A stretch of 64,000 nucleotides of DNA from Saccopteryx bilineata (lineage: Eukaryota > Chordata > Mammalia > Chiroptera > Emballonuridae), in the NCBI RefSeq assembly GCF_036850765.1, contig NC_089493.1:187087140-187151139 (forward strand), written 5' to 3'. Below, piece by piece: positions 35,953-48,456 of the stretch (position 1 is the first letter of the stretch; every line of letters begins with the position of its first letter). The notes below the pieces were generated by a model that was not told the DNA's origin, ran no database searches, and saw only the letters and a program-made list of their open reading frames with translations. Both the position numbers and the translations under genes were made by a program.

Positions 35953-37090
35953 ATGATTTATGGGTTGTTTTTTTTTTTCTTTAAGATTCTCTTTATCAGA
36001 TTGAAAGTGTCCTTCTACTATTGGGTGAGAGGTGTTTTTAGTTGTAGTTCTCAATCGTAAATGGATATTGAATTTTGTTTACATATTTTATATACCTATT
36101 GATAATGTGTTCAATGCTTTGTTCTATTAATATGATAAATTACATTTATTTTCAACTTGAGCCCAATTTTGCCTTTCTGATAAATCCACTGGGTCTTGTT
36201 GTATAATCCTAGTATTATATATCTTAGTAGATTTAGCTTCTACAAACTTCATTTATGTTTATGAAAGATACAGGTTTGTAATTTTCTTGTTTGGTAATAT
36301 CCTTGGCCAATTCTGGTATTAGAATTATGCTGGCCTTATAAAATAGGTTGGACATTGTGCCTCATCAATTTTTAGAAATGTTTTATATAAAATAGTTTGC
36401 ATTTTTACCTTGAAATTCTGGCAGAATACAGAAGCAAAACCATCTGGGCCTGTAACTTTCTTTGTGGAATATTCATATACCTACATATACATATAAAGCC
36501 ATCCTTTTATTCAGGTAAAGTTATATATGGTATTTTTTATTTAAATTTTTATTTGTAACTTTTTGAGTAACATTTTTACTCATCTAGCATTTTAAATTTG
36601 TTTATAATTATTTCTTCGTTTTAGTGTCTCTAGGGTTAATAATAACACTTCTTTCATTTCTAATATTAAAAATTGTATTTTCTTATTTTCTTATAATCAT
36701 TCTAGCTGGAAATTTATTTTTTCAAAAAACTATGACATAAAAATTTCTGTTTATTTTGAATATTTTCTTTTAGGTTTCTTTTACATTATATTGCCCTTTT
36801 TTCTTGTGAGGGTAAGACAATAGGCCATTGATTTTAGACCTTTCTTATTTTCTAAAGTAAACTTTAAATGGTATAAATTTTCCTCTAAGCACTGTTTTAT
36901 TAGCAACCACAAAACTCTGATATGTTTTTGATATAATTCAATAAAAAATATCTTCCATTTTTGTTAATGTTTTTTTTTACCCTTGCATTACTCAGAAATA
37001 TGTTATTTAATTTCCAAATATGGTGATCTTATGTATGTTATTTTAAAAGTTTTAATTTTTTTTGGAGCAGCAATATGCTCTGTATGGTTT
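35953..37090 (-). mobile_element. Ancient LINE-1 ORF2-derived segment (antisense)
   Basis: 'ctggtattagaattatgctggccttataaaataggttgg' and 'agaagcaaaaccatctgggcctgtaact' are reversed L1 ORF2 sequence, the latter covering the 'GPDG' region of the reverse transcriptase. Further right, 'aatatgttatttaatttccaaatatg' is also typical of antisense L1. No frame survives. Confidence 0.7.
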
Positions 37091-37108
37091 ACATCTTCCT
37101 CTTTCTTT

Positions 37109-37335
37109 TTTTTTTTTTTTTAAATTTTTTTTTAAATTTTTTATTTATTCATTTTAGAGAGGAGAGGGAGAGACAGTCAGAGAGAGAGAGAGAGGAGAGA
37201 CAGAGAGAAGGGGGGAGGAGCTGGAAGCATCAACTCCCATATGTGCCTTGACCAGGCAAGCCCAGGGTTTCGAACCGGCGACCTCAGTGTTTCCAGGTCG
37301 ACACTTTATCCACTGCGCCACCACAGGTCAGGCCA
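37109..37335 (-). mobile_element. tRNA-derived SINE (third subtype), antisense
   Basis: 'ttatttattcattttagagaggag', a GA-rich stretch, 'gcatcaactcccatatgtgccttgaccaggcaagcccagggtttcgaacc' and a head ending 'ccactgcgccaccacaggtcaggcc'. A 17-18-bp repeat, 'acatcttcctctttcttt' (37091-37108) and 'acaccttcctctttcttt' (37336-37353), flanks it. It shares the tRNA head of type B but has a shorter, different body. Confidence 0.88.
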
Positions 37336-37353
37336 ACACCTTCCTCTTTCTTT

Positions 37354-37603
37354 CTCCTTCTCTTTCTCTCTTTCTCCCTCTTTTTCTCTCTCTCTCTTTC
37401 CTCCCTCCCTCCCTCTTTACCTCCCTCTCTCCTTACTCCCTCCCTCCCTCCCTCTTTACCCCCTTACTCTCTTCCTTCCTTCCTTCCTTCCTCCCTCCCT
37501 CCCTCCCTCCCTCCCTCCCTCCCTCCCTCCCTCCCTCCCTTCCTTCCTTCCTTCCTTCCTTCCTTCCTTCCTTCCTTCCTTCCTTCCTTCCTTCCTTCCT
37601 TCC
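37354..37603 (+). repeat. Pyrimidine microsatellite: (CT)n, (TCCC)n, (TTCC)n
   Basis: A compound tract of CT, CCCT and finally TTCC units, so (GGAA)n on the minus strand. The last 60 or so bases are nearly perfect TTCC. It abuts the 3' end of the antisense type A SINE that follows, suggesting growth from that SINE's tail. The open frames across it (poly-Ser/Leu/Pro or Lys/Glu/Gly) are artefacts of the repeat. Confidence 0.95.
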
Positions 37604-37922
37604 AAGTGCCCCAACTGGGATCCACATGGCAATATGTCTATTTCATACAAATATAATTTGGGGCCAATGCTCTGCTCATCTGGGGCTGCTCCTAGCCCAG
37701 CTATTTTTTGTGTCTGAGGCAGAGGATCCACAAAGCCATCCTCAGCACCAAGGGTCAATGTGCTCAGACCAATTGAGCCATGGCTTGGGAGAGGAAGACA
37801 GAGAGAGAAAGAAGGGGGGTGGATAAGCAGATGGTCACTTCTGTGTGCCCTGACCAGGAATACAACCTGGGACATCCACATGCCCATCGGACACTCTGCT
37901 GCTTAGCCAACTGGGGCCAGGG
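37604..37922 (-). mobile_element. Type A SINE (antisense), older copy
   Basis: Reversed body: 'gggatccacatgg', 'gaggcagaggatcc', 'aaagccatcctcagcacc', 'ggataagcagatggtcacttctgtgtgccctgaccagg', and a head ending 'gccaactggggccaggg'. It is diverged. Its 3' end faces the (TTCC)n tract. Confidence 0.9.
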
Positions 37923-40200
37923 TGTATGGTTTCAATTTTTAAAACTTACTTAAGCTTCTCTTATGAAGCAGCAGGTTGCTTATTTAGAGAGCATGCTACA
38001 TACAATTAAATATAACGTATTTTCTGCAGTTGTTGGTATAATTATATGTTAGTTAAATAATATTAGCTCAGTGATAGTATTATTTGGAATCATCTCTATT
38101 TTACTAAATTTTTTTGTCTCATTTTATTTGATGCTGAGGTTTCTGTTCAAATCTCTGACCATAAGTTTGATATTAACTTTTTGTACCTCATTCAGTCAAC
38201 TTGTGTTTCACATGTTAAATTTCCATTATTAGATGCATTCAGATTTTAAATTGTTTTATCACCTTCATACATTGCATCTATTATCCTTTTGAAATATCCT
38301 TTTCTTGTCTTGAAGTCTATTTTTTTTCTGATATTAATTTAGCCACTTAGACTTCTTGCTTGCTGTTTGCATGATATGTCTCTTTACAGACATTTACTTT
38401 TAACCTATGTGTGTCAATTTATTTAAATTATATTTGTATTAAATAGACATATTGTGGAATCTTTCTTTTGGATTTATTTTGACAATCTCTTGCTTCCATT
38501 TGTAGCTTTTCTCATGGTCAGACTTGGTTTATACTATGTATTTTTAGTTTGTTCCTTTATAATTTTAACTTTTCTCGATTTGTCTTTTATTTCATATAAA
38601 TTTATATTTTTATGTAATTTTATATTCTCTTTTGAAACAATAGGAAAAAGGTCTTTTATATTTACTCAGATATTTACCTTTTCTGGTCCTACTTAATTCT
38701 TCTTGAAGACTTGTGTGTCTGTCTTTTCTCAATGCCTTTTAGCCTTTAATATTTCATATCTGCTGGCAATGAACCCTCAGCATTTCCTCTAAGCTCAAGT
38801 GTTTTTATCTATTATTCTCTTACTAAGTATAGACTTTTAGGTTGACAGATTTTTTATTTTTATTCTTTTAGCACTTAAACTTACTTCCCTGTCTTTTGAT
38901 GTACACAGTTTCTAATGAAAAGTTAGCAAAAATTCAAATAATTGTTCTTTAATTAAGATATTGTTTCTTTTTAGATGCCTTCAAGATTTTGTTTACTTTG
39001 AATTTAAGCAGTTTGATTAAGATTTATTTAGGGCTCCCCCCCCTCATTTCTGCTTGAAGTTCAATGGACTTCTCAAACTGTAAATTTAGACTTTTCACCA
39101 AATTAATGTATTTTTCTATTCTGTTCTATCCTTTCTCCTGAGATTTCAATTACACATAATTTTGACGTGTTTGTATTTTCTGCAGGTCTCTGACATTGTA
39201 TTTCTTTTCCCCCCAATATATTTCTATTCAAATTAGATAATGTCTGTCAATCTATCTAAAGATTCATTGACTTTTCCTCTGTACCTCTGCTAAGATGTTA
39301 AATACATCCTATGACTTTTAAATTCCAGTTCTTTTTTCAGAATTTTCATTTAGTTCTGTTTTTCACCATTTTTTATTATGCTGCTGAAATGGTTCTAACA
39401 TTCATTTATTACAGACATATTCTCCTTTGTATGTATTAACATAGTTATGATTTCAGTATATCTAGGTCATCTCAAGACATGTATCAAGTATTGCCTTTTG
39501 CTTGGAGATGAGTATTTTCCTGATACGTCATAGGTCATACAATTTAGAATTGTACCATAGATATCTTGATTGTGTTTTGTGGGGATTCTATATTCCATTA
39601 TATTTCCCCAGAAAAGACTGATTTTTGTTGGTCGGGATTATTTTTGGCAGGCACTGAACTCAGCTGGGCATACACTGAAAATTTTCCCTCTAGGAGAACA
39701 GTTCGAATCCTCGCTCAGCTCATTCCTTCCTGAGTGGGTAGCACCGAGTCAGTCCCACTCTAGCTCTGTGCTTGCATTGTCCAGACGTCTGCTAGACATG
39801 TTTGCAGTTGGTGCACAGAATTTGATTTTCTCTTGTGCTCCGTCCCAGGATTCGATTTCAATTTCTGTGTTTGCCACAAACAAACTCTCTCCTCTAGTTG
39901 TTGAAGCCAGAAAGTCCGTATGTTTTCCCTGGGAGTTTCTGTCACATGCATTCGGTTGCATGTGACCTGCCCTTAGGCTTCCAGCTGTGAAAATTGATAA
40001 CTCTCTCTGGGATGATTCTTTTTTCCACGTGCCAACTCTTCTCCAGATACTGTCTTTTTTTCATTCTGCAAGGTCTTCAGTTCACTGTTATTTTTATATT
40101 TCCTCCCTGATTTTATAGTTGTCACGTGTGGGAGGGTGAGATCTGGTAGGATGCATTTTGTCTGGTCCAGAATCAGACCTTGTACTGGCAGATTTTAATC
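37923..40200 (-). mobile_element. Ancient LINE (L1 or HAL1-like) 5' segment, antisense
   Basis: 'tttgatgctgaggtttctgttcaaatctctgacc', 'tattatccttttgaaatatccttttcttg', 'gccttcaagattttgtttactttg' and 'gcagtttgattaagatttatttaggg' follow the reversed order of the 5' part of L1/HAL1-type elements. It is probably the 5' end of the same insertion as the segments from 33.7 kb. The right boundary is uncertain: 39560-40200 is GC-richer and may be 5' UTR or flank. Confidence 0.55.
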
Positions 40201-41380
40201 CTTAATCTTAGTAAGCACAACATGAGCACACATTTTAAAGAGACTTTGCTTTGCTAAAAACATAATTGAATTTTCTTTTGACCTAAATATGTATTTCTTG
40301 TTTAAGAAATAAAGATTCATAAGTGATTGGGTAAATTACTACCTGGAGCTTATACTCATAATGAAATTAATTAATATATATTTTATTCTTCCTTAGTAAT
40401 AATTTGAACTGGATGACATGATAAATTATTTTTATGTCACTTTTTGAAATGGCCACATGTTATGAAGTTACTCCTATATCTGAATGTCACTCAGGCACAT
40501 TCTTCAGGGAACAGATGTAAGTTTAAAGCTCAATTCTACCAATGAACCTTCCCAGGAATCCTTAAGCCTAGTGGAGACAAGGGCAAGATGCAATAAGATA
40601 TATTAACACATATTATTTCTTACGTTATGATGAAATGGCAGGAGAAATATATATATATTAAATGCTAGAAAGACTTGGTCAAGAAACTCCAATCATTATA
40701 GCTTTAAACATAATATTTTATTAGCTATGGCCCTAGAAGAAGGGCACTTATTACTTTATACAGAAATGTAATGATGGATACATTTAGAAAGAGAATAATG
40801 TTGGCTGATGAGTAGAGAGATGAGAAATGTGTGGAATGTTGAGGAAGGAGAAATGAAATAGAGTTTAGTAGAATTTAAATTTTTGCATCAAGCCATGAAC
40901 ATTGGAAATGAAGGTTTTAGCTGAAATTTGCAAAGGGCTCAAATGACAGGATCACTGTAAACCTGGAGGGCCTGTGGATTAATATCTGTAATCTAGGAAT
41001 ATTCATTTGTCTACAGAGTTCTCTTAGGTAACTCTTAGAAAAGGAAAGAAAAATTAGGAGGCAAGGGCAATACTTGAGGCAGAGGTTGAACTTTTCCACT
41101 AGAGGGCTGACCTTGGGAATGAAAGTTGTTATCAGCAGTAGCCAGAGAGTTTCATAACTGATTAGGTTGGTACACAGAGATATTGGGATGTGAGCGTGCA
41201 GAAATAGTTTGAAAAGAAAATAACAGGATGACTTGAATTTAACAAATGTCGCATATGCAGCGATAGTAAGACATAATCAGCAAAGAGCTGGAAATAAAGG
41301 ATGGAGATAAGTATAAATACCGTGGTGGGAGATACATATTTAGAATTACCTGACTAATTATAATTAATACTAATTGGAGC
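40201..41380. other. Unique DNA, no gene seen
   Basis: AT-rich. No supported feature. Confidence 0.45.
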
Positions 41381-41389
41381 TAATACTGC

Positions 41390-41580
41390 TCTGCTGTATG
41401 CCAGGCACTCTGCCAAGTGCTTTTCCCAAATAACCTCATTTGCTCATCAAAACATCTATGTATGTACTAATTTTTATTTTCATTTGCTATATGAGGGTGC
41501 GGAGTTTCAGATAAGTATAGTTTTCCAAGGTCACACAAATAATTGGTGACAGATGTAAGATTAAATCCAAGGAAGTCAGA
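41390..41580 (-). repeat. MIR fragment (antisense)
   Basis: 'tgccaggcactctgccaagtgcttttccc', 'aacctcatttgctcatc', 'atatgagggtgcggagtttcagataag' and 'caaggtcacacaaataattgg' are a clear reversed MIR. Confidence 0.85.
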
Positions 41581-41936
41581 CTTTCTTAACAGCTATTCTT
41601 TATCGACTCAGAAATCAAACTTGATGTCAGGACCCTTTGAAATTTTGAGTGATGGGTGGAATAAGGCAGAAAATAAGAGAAGCCATAAATAAGACAACTT
41701 TGGGGGAGGCAGGTAGAAAGGATTTGAGAAAGGAAAATTAGCACTGAGAGCTGTGGGAAGAGTTCACATAACCAGGACGTCATGGCATGAGTTTGCCTGG
41801 AGTTTTTATGGGGGTAGGAGGGCTTAGATCCTGTCCAACTTTTCTCTAGGTCACATATGCCAGCTGACTATGTCATCTGCTTCTTCACTCTGACCTCCCC
41901 TTATTCATCTTCATTGCCCCCCTGCTCTTTCTTTCC

Positions 41937-42645
41937 TTGTTTTTTCAATTACAGTTTACATTTGATATTATTTTGTATTAGTTTCCGGTATACAGCATGG
42001 TGGACCTTACAGCGTTGCCCGTGATGTTTCAAGTACCCACCTGGCCCCATACCTGGTTTTCCCGATGTTACTGACTGTGTTCCCTATGCTGTCATCTACA
42101 TCTCTGGGACTCTTCTGTAACAACCAGTTTGTACTTCTTAATGACCCTTTCACCTTTTTCCCCCTGTCCCTCAAACCCCCTACCCTCTGGCAAACATCAG
42201 TCGGTTCTCTGTATTTGAGTCTGTTATATATTTTGTTTGCTTATTTTGTTCTTTAGATTTCAGATACAAGTGAAGTCATGTGGCATTTGACCTTCTCTGT
42301 CTGGCTTATTTTACTTAGCATGCTACCCTCCAGGTCCACCCATGCTGTCACAAGAGGTAAAATTTCATTCTTTTTTTTTATGGCCGAGTACATCCCATTG
42401 TGTGAATGTACCACCTCTTGTCTTACCCACTTGTCTCTTGATGAGCATTGCGTGACTTCCATATCTTGGCTACTGTAAATAATGTTGCAGTGTGCGTGAG
42501 GGTGCATATATTCTTTCAATTTAGTGTTGTGGGTTTCTTCGGACATATTTCCAGGTGGGGAAGTGCTGGGTCATAAGCTGCCACCCTGCTTGTGATGGCC
42601 TTCTGCATTTGTTCTTTCCCTCTGGTCCCAGCACCTGCCGAGATG
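41937..42645 (-). mobile_element. LINE-1 3' end (antisense)
   Basis: Reversed L1 3' UTR: 'gtattagtttccggtatacagcatgg', 'ctggcttattttacttagcatgctaccctccaggtcc', 'gagtacatcccattgtgtgaatg', 'atcttggctactgtaaataatgttgcag' and 'cattgcgtgacttcc'. The order is preserved but no frame is intact. Confidence 0.8.
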
Positions 42646-43259
42646 GCATTGCTGCTCCCCTGCTCAGACCTTCTTCTCACTACACACAGCGTCACTGAGG
42701 GTAGACTGTCAGTATGGATAAAATTTCATTGGAATAGTTAAGGGAAGGGTGCATTTCAGGAGAGATGTTCAGGTTACTATATAGGTTTAGACGTATGCCA
42801 AAGTTCTATATGAGCCTTGGTCCTAAACTGCTTCTGCACAGCCAGGGAAGCTCATTCTGCCCACTAAAACTCTCCAGGTGCCCCTGTTTCTCTGCCACTG
42901 GTCTAAATGGCTTCCTGGCATCACAGGAAAGTGCTTCAGTTTTTGTATTGGTTAGTTTCTAGTTTTGTTTTGGGTTATTGATTTAGCATTCACTCAAATA
43001 ATATGTGTCTTTCTTTATAGAATTCTTAGGCATAGCACTAGGATTAACTTATTCAAAGATACAGTTTGGAGATTTCCTCCTTTCTCTTAATGTGAGTCTA
43101 ACAGTTCCACAGGAGTTAAATACTTGGTTTAGGAAAGGGGATAAGCAATTATATAAGCAGCATAACACACTCTTTCCTTTCACTTTTATTTTCTACCGTA
43201 AGGGAAAGAGAGAGACAACAGAGGGTATCAGACTGGCTACAGATGGAAACAATTAATAC
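42646..43259. other. Unique DNA
   Basis: No supported gene. One short plus-strand frame at 42765-42962 shows no domain. Confidence 0.45.
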
Positions 43260-43266
43260 ATTTCAT

Positions 43267-43617
43267 CGGCCCTAGGCCTATGTTGGCTCAGTGGTAGAGC
43301 ATCGGCCAGGCGTATGCATGTCCCAGGTTCAATTCCCCGTCAGAGGACACAGGAGAAGTGACCATCTGCTTTCCCCTCTCCCCTCCATTTCCTCCTGCAG
43401 CCACGGCTCGATGGTTTGAACAAGTTGGCCCCGAGCACTGAGTATAGCTCCATAGACTCATCACAAGTTAAAAATAGCTCCAATGGAGTAATGACCAGAT
43501 GGGCAAAGCATTGCTCTTAGGCGGCTTGCCAGGTGGATCCCAGTCAGGGTGCCTGTGGGAGTCTGTCTCTCTGCTTCCCCTCTTCTCAATTAAAAAAAAA
43601 AAAAAGTAAAAAAAAAA
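43267..43617 (+). mobile_element. Type A SINE with 7-bp target duplication
   Basis: Head 'ggccctaggcctatgttggctcagtgg', B-box GGTTCAATTCC, body with 'gggcaaagcattgctc' and 'gccaggtggatcccagtcaggg', A-rich tail. ATTTCAT at 43260-43266 recurs at 43618-43624. Confidence 0.9.
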
Positions 43618-43625
43618 ATTTCATA

Positions 43626-43815
43626 GGCCCTGGCTGGGTAGCTTTTTTGGTTAGAACATTGTCCCCATATGCCAAATGCCAAAGTGGCAGGTTCAGTCCC
43701 TGGTCAGGACATACCCAAGAGTCAACCAGTGAGTGCTTAAACAAGTGGAACAACAAAAAAAATTGATATTTCTCTCTCCTTTCTACTCTCTTTAAAATTG
43801 ATCAATAGATCAATC
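43626..43815 (+). mobile_element. VES-like SINE
   Basis: GGCCCTGGCTGGGTAGCTTT, 'ggttagaacattgtcccc', B-box-like GGTTCAGTCCC, 'gtgagtgcttaaacaagtggaacaac', then a CT-rich end. It starts one base after the duplication of the preceding SINE, so the two are head-to-tail neighbours. Confidence 0.85.
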
Positions 43816-46359
43816 AATTCCACAAACATGATGGCCATTGGAAGTACCTAAAAACCATACCTGTCAAAGAAGCAATATTGTATTGGGGGTATTTTGATTT
43901 GTTTTTACCAATGTCCTCCTTCTAACCTGTTGTGTAGACTTGTTACTATCAGTTATCTATGGTACTCCTGAAGAAGTATAAATACACATGATGGGTTCAC
44001 TTATGAATGACATTGTCCAGAAAGAAGCAATCTGTGAATGTCGCTATCTTCATGGCCATGTTTGGTTTCTGCCAAAGGGCTGTGCACCTGCCAGCTGTTA
44101 AATAGAAGTGCAGAGCTTTAGGGATTCTTGAAAGGAAGTGCCAGCTAATTAATGCCAAGTGCAGGATATTAACTAGCTAGATGTGAAGAAGGGAGACCTT
44201 TGCTTCTCATAATAGTCATCAAATACAATAGGTGGCATTTTAAATATTTAATAAAATATGAATAATAAATAACACTGTAAATAAAAGGTCAGAAGCTGGC
44301 CTAACACTAGGGAACTCTTAACACTCGAGGGGACCAAACACTGCAGTATTCATTCTATGTGGCCGCCCTCCGTGGTCTCCAGGGGATGGTCTGATTGACC
44401 TGAGGGGTCTTCCCCATTTTTGGCTAATTTGGTTTTATGAAAAATATCCTTCCAAGATGTTTATACTTCTGGAAAAACTCAGGAGGCCACCAATCTTCAT
44501 TAAATGAGAAAAAAATAATAAATGGCTTAATCCCTAGGGTCATATTTATGTTTATATTTCAGAGTAAATTATACAGGTTTCAAATTCTGCTAGATCTAAT
44601 TTTCTGGAGGTAGTGGTGGTTTTTTTGTTTGTTTTTTGTCTATTTGTTTGTTTATCAGTTAGGTGAAATATTGTATCATTTATGCCTGTACCCTAGAGGA
44701 GACCAGCTTGTGTGTTCCCTCCAGCATTTACTATTCTAGTCCCAGATTGGAGTAACTGTAGATGAAATGGATTCAGGAAAGATAAAGGGTGAGCAGAATT
44801 GACGTAAGGCAGTAGCCAAGAAAGCTAGTGGAAAAGTAGATGGGTCTCATGTCGAAGCCAAACCATTCCGCATTCCCTGCTGATGATCACCAGACAGTCT
44901 GAATTTGGGAGTTGGTCCTGCAGCCCTATTTCACATAAGTAGATGCAGTTTTTCCCTGTGGCTTGTGTAACACCATCGCCAAAGTACAAAAAAATACTGG
45001 GTTACCAAGAAACATCTTTTTTCTTTTCTGCTTTCTACTCTTTTTTTGTTGAAACTTCTCATTTTGGGTTCATTGCCCCTTATGGCTCTGCTGGCTTATT
45101 CTGTGCCATAAAATGCATACAAGTTTTGCCTAATATTTGATTTATTTCTTACATGTTGCAAAAAGATGTGAAGTTGCACTGAGGCTCTATAGCAAACCAG
45201 AATCCATACTTCATTCTACAGACTGTCGAAAATACAGAGTTTGCTTTGTGCAGGATGACTGGCAATTAATGCCCCATCGGGAAACTTCTAATGAATTTCC
45301 CCCACCCATCTTAAGTTAAGCTCAAACTAATGCCAAATGTATTATTAAAATCAGTATCTTCTGCAAATCTTACATGCTCTGAATATTCAGATTTCATGTC
45401 AAGGGCATGGGGGATACTGAGAGTTGAATAGTGTACTTTACTCAAATACAATATAAAAACAAAGACGTTAAAAAAATCCAAATGCTCTTTACTCTTCTTT
45501 GACTTTACTTTCATCTATTATTTATTCTGACTTGTATTTTATAGCAAAATGTTTGGAGAAATCTGAAACACAAACAACATATGGAGGACTAAATATTTTG
45601 TAGGCTTAATGATGTATTAGTATTTCGCTTTGTATGAAATTCTAATCACCAGATATGTTTATCACTGCAGATGGGTTGTACAGCCTACTGACACCTCAGG
45701 GGATTACCGAATCCAAACATCTGTAACAGGGGCAGGGAAAAAAAATAGCCCATTGCAATATACAAAACTTAAAAGAATGAATTAATGAGAAAAATAAATG
45801 GAAATAAAACTTTATTATTAATGCCATCTTGTATTTATAATTACCAAGGAGCTACACATGCTTTAGAGATGTTCCGTCTTCTACTTAAAATGTAATTAGA
45901 TATAAAAAACATAATCTAGATATGAGTTGAAGAAATAGGCAATACTCTTCCTTCCATTTTTTAGCTGGATATTTTGGAGCTGAGATAAAGACTGCCGTAA
46001 TTAATGCAGTCCACATCTTAGGCTTATTTATACAATTGAAACACCTGGTTTATAATTGGCTGTTTCACTAAATTCAGCCAGATATTTTCTAAACACACAG
46101 AAACCCTATTAATTGGAAAACATAGAGGAGGGATTTGTTTTGGTTATATGAATTTACTGGATTAACCGTAGGGAGTCAGAAATGTTGGATCTGAAATGTA
46201 TATTGACTTTAGGACGTATACTGCCATGTAGTCATTGGAAAAGATGATAATGTGCTTCTGTGCTCATGACCTGTCATTTTCTGGGTAGTGCCACGTAAAA
46301 GGGAATAATAGATTAGCATCTGATTCTGATGACTAATTTTCTTATTTATTCAAGACATT
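43816..46359. other. Unique AT-rich DNA
   Basis: No gene recognised. 45930-46110 is complex AT-rich sequence with 'gccgtaattaatgcag' and CCTATTAATTGG cores and could be a conserved noncoding element. Confidence 0.4.
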
Positions 46360-46361
46360 TT

Positions 46362-46686
46362 TATTTATTTATTTATTTATTTTTTGGTGACAGAAACAGA
46401 GTCAGAGAGAGGGACAGATAGGGACAGACAGACAGGAAGGGAGAGAGATGAGAAGCATCAATTCTTCATTGCGTCACCTTAGTCATTCATTGATTGCTTT
46501 CTCATATGTGACTGGGCCAGGGGGCCACAGCAGACCGAGTAAACCCCTTGCTCGAGCCAGCAACCTTGGGCTCAAGCTGGAGAGCTGTGCTCAAATTAGA
46601 TGAGCCTACGCTCAAGCCAGTGACCTCGGGGTTTCGAACCTCGGTCCTGCAATGTTGTATCCACTGCGCCACCACCTGGTTAGACA
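46362..46686 (-). mobile_element. Type B SINE (antisense)
   Basis: A (TTTA)n tail reversed (about 46363-46383), 'ggtgacagaaacagagtcag', 'gatgagaagcatcaattc', 'ttgattgctttctcatatgtg', and a head ending 'ccaccacctggttagac'. No convincing target duplication could be fixed. Confidence 0.9.
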
Positions 46687-46979
46687 GCCGTTTTAATTTT
46701 TCAAAAGTGTTTTTGAGGAGTCTGCTAGGAGATGGAATAAATTGGAAAGCATCTTACAGTCATGTGGGGAAGATAGATGTGTAAACATGGGTCACCTCAC
46801 AGAACAGAGTGCCTTGTTATATAAACTCTAATATATTTGGAAGTACTTTTGTATGAACTTTTGAAGCTGTATGATTGAGTTTAGACAGATTTTGAGTATT
46901 GCCTTTGAAAAGAATGTTTTTTAATGGAGTTAGGGTTTGGGAAGAGAAAGAAATGCTGAATCATTACCATGATGAAAAG

Positions 46980-47125
46980 CAGAGTGGTAGCGGCATGGGT
47001 TCTGAAGCTGGACTACCTTGTGTCTTCAGATTAATAGCTCGGTCAGTGCTCAGTGACTCAGTTTCCATATCTAGGAAATGTATGTAATAACAGTATTGGT
47101 CTTATAGAAGTGTTTTGAGGATCAA
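46980..47125 (+). repeat. MIR fragment
   Basis: 'gcatgggttctgaagctggac', 'ctcagtgactcagtttccatatctaggaaatg', 'gtcttatagaagtgttttgaggatc' follow MIR order. Confidence 0.75.
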
Positions 47126-47392
47126 TGTAGTTTATTCAAATATGTGTGTGTATATAAATGTGCATATATATGTATATACATGTATATGTAAATTGATCAG
47201 TAGATGTGTATATTGTAGATATCACTATTGATAGCTGTACCTATATATATATCTTTCTGATTTTCTATATCTTAAAACAGTCTGGCATATCGTAAATGCT
47301 ATATATATATATATACACACATATATATGTATACATATATACACATATATACATATGTATACATGCATACTTATGTATATATATGTAAGTTT
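47126..47392. repeat. (TA)n/(CA)n microsatellite-rich stretch
   Basis: Alternating TA, ACAC and ATATGTAT units in two clusters (about 47140-47200 and 47297-47392). This is simple sequence, easily mis-sized by sequencing. Confidence 0.85.
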
Positions 47393-47944
47393 TATCTATT
47401 CTCTGTTATACTTCTGTAATTTTGGAAATATACTTTATGTAAAGCATAAAATATAAGAAACTAATGTTCTACTTTTAATAAATTATATAATTTAATGACA
47501 AGGGTAATAATTTTTATTTTTCAGTGTTATACATGATAATCTTTGGTTCCTATAACTTAGAGATGAAAGAGAAAAATGATTTCTGGAACGAGAAGAACCT
47601 CATACTAAATTGGTAAATAGAGTAACTCTTTGTGCTTTAATCGGGACCAGTCAATGGCTTATGTGATGGGCACCCCATGTGATTGGACACCTCTGAAACG
47701 AGGCTTCTCTTCTCCAGCCATCCATGGGCCTTGACTGCAAAGACAGCATTTAATTGTGGAATGGTTTACTCTTCTGTGTTTTCATAATTTGACTTGTCTG
47801 ACTAAACTGGGCTTTAATGAAAATCTTAAATGTTGTGACAATAGGTCAGAGAATCTTACTCTATCCCACAAGGATTATCCTGAGTTTTATCATAGACAAC
47901 TGGCAATGTCATAATGGTTTAGAGCTGTGGTTCATCTGGACTGA
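47393..47944. other. Unique DNA
   Basis: No supported feature. Confidence 0.45.
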
Positions 47945-47955
47945 CAGATATTTTT

Positions 47956-48456
47956 CCTTCCTTCCTTCCTTCCTTCCTTCCTTCCTTCCTTCCTTCCTTC
48001 CTTCCTTCCTTCCTTCCTTCCTTCCTTCCTTCCTCCCTCCCTCCCTCCCTCCCTCCCTCCCTCCCTCCCTCCCTTCCTTTCTTGTATTATTAGAGAGAGA
48101 GAAAGAGGGACAGAGAGGGACAGACAGGCAGGAAGGGAGGGAGGTGAGAAGCTTCAATTCTTCATTGCCACACCTTAGTTGTTTATTGATTGCTTTCTCA
48201 AATATACCTTGACTGGGGGGGGGGGGGCTCCAGCTGAGCCAGGGACACCTTGCTCAAGCCAGCAACCTTGGGCTTCAAGCCAGCAACTGTGGGGTCATGT
48301 CTATGATCCCATGCTCAAGCCAGTGACCCCACACTCAAGCTGGTAAGCCCATGTTCAAATTGGCAACCTCAGGGTTTTAAACCTGGGTCCTCAATGTTCC
48401 TAGGTCCTCAATGTTCCTAGTTGACAGTCTAGCTACTGTGCCACCACCTGGTCAGG
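47956..48456 (-). mobile_element. Type B SINE (antisense) whose tail became (GGAA)n/(GGGA)n
   Basis: CAGATATTTTT at 47945-47955 recurs at 48457-48467 and encloses both the SINE body (about 48076-48456) and the tetranucleotide array (about 47956-48075: TTCC units then TCCC units on the plus strand). The array therefore occupies the place of the SINE's 3' tail. The body contains an internal tandem duplication ('ggtcctcaatgttccta', about 48388-48420) and a poly-G run near 48217. Confidence 0.93.

Noticed and set aside
37241..37887. Long Ser/Leu/Pro-rich and Lys/Glu/Gly-rich open frames on both strands
   Set aside because: They are translations of the (TCCC)n/(TTCC)n microsatellite and the flanking SINEs.
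47817..48212. 131-codon plus-strand and 82-codon minus-strand frames
   Set aside because: Same artefact: the (TTCC)n array of a SINE tail.
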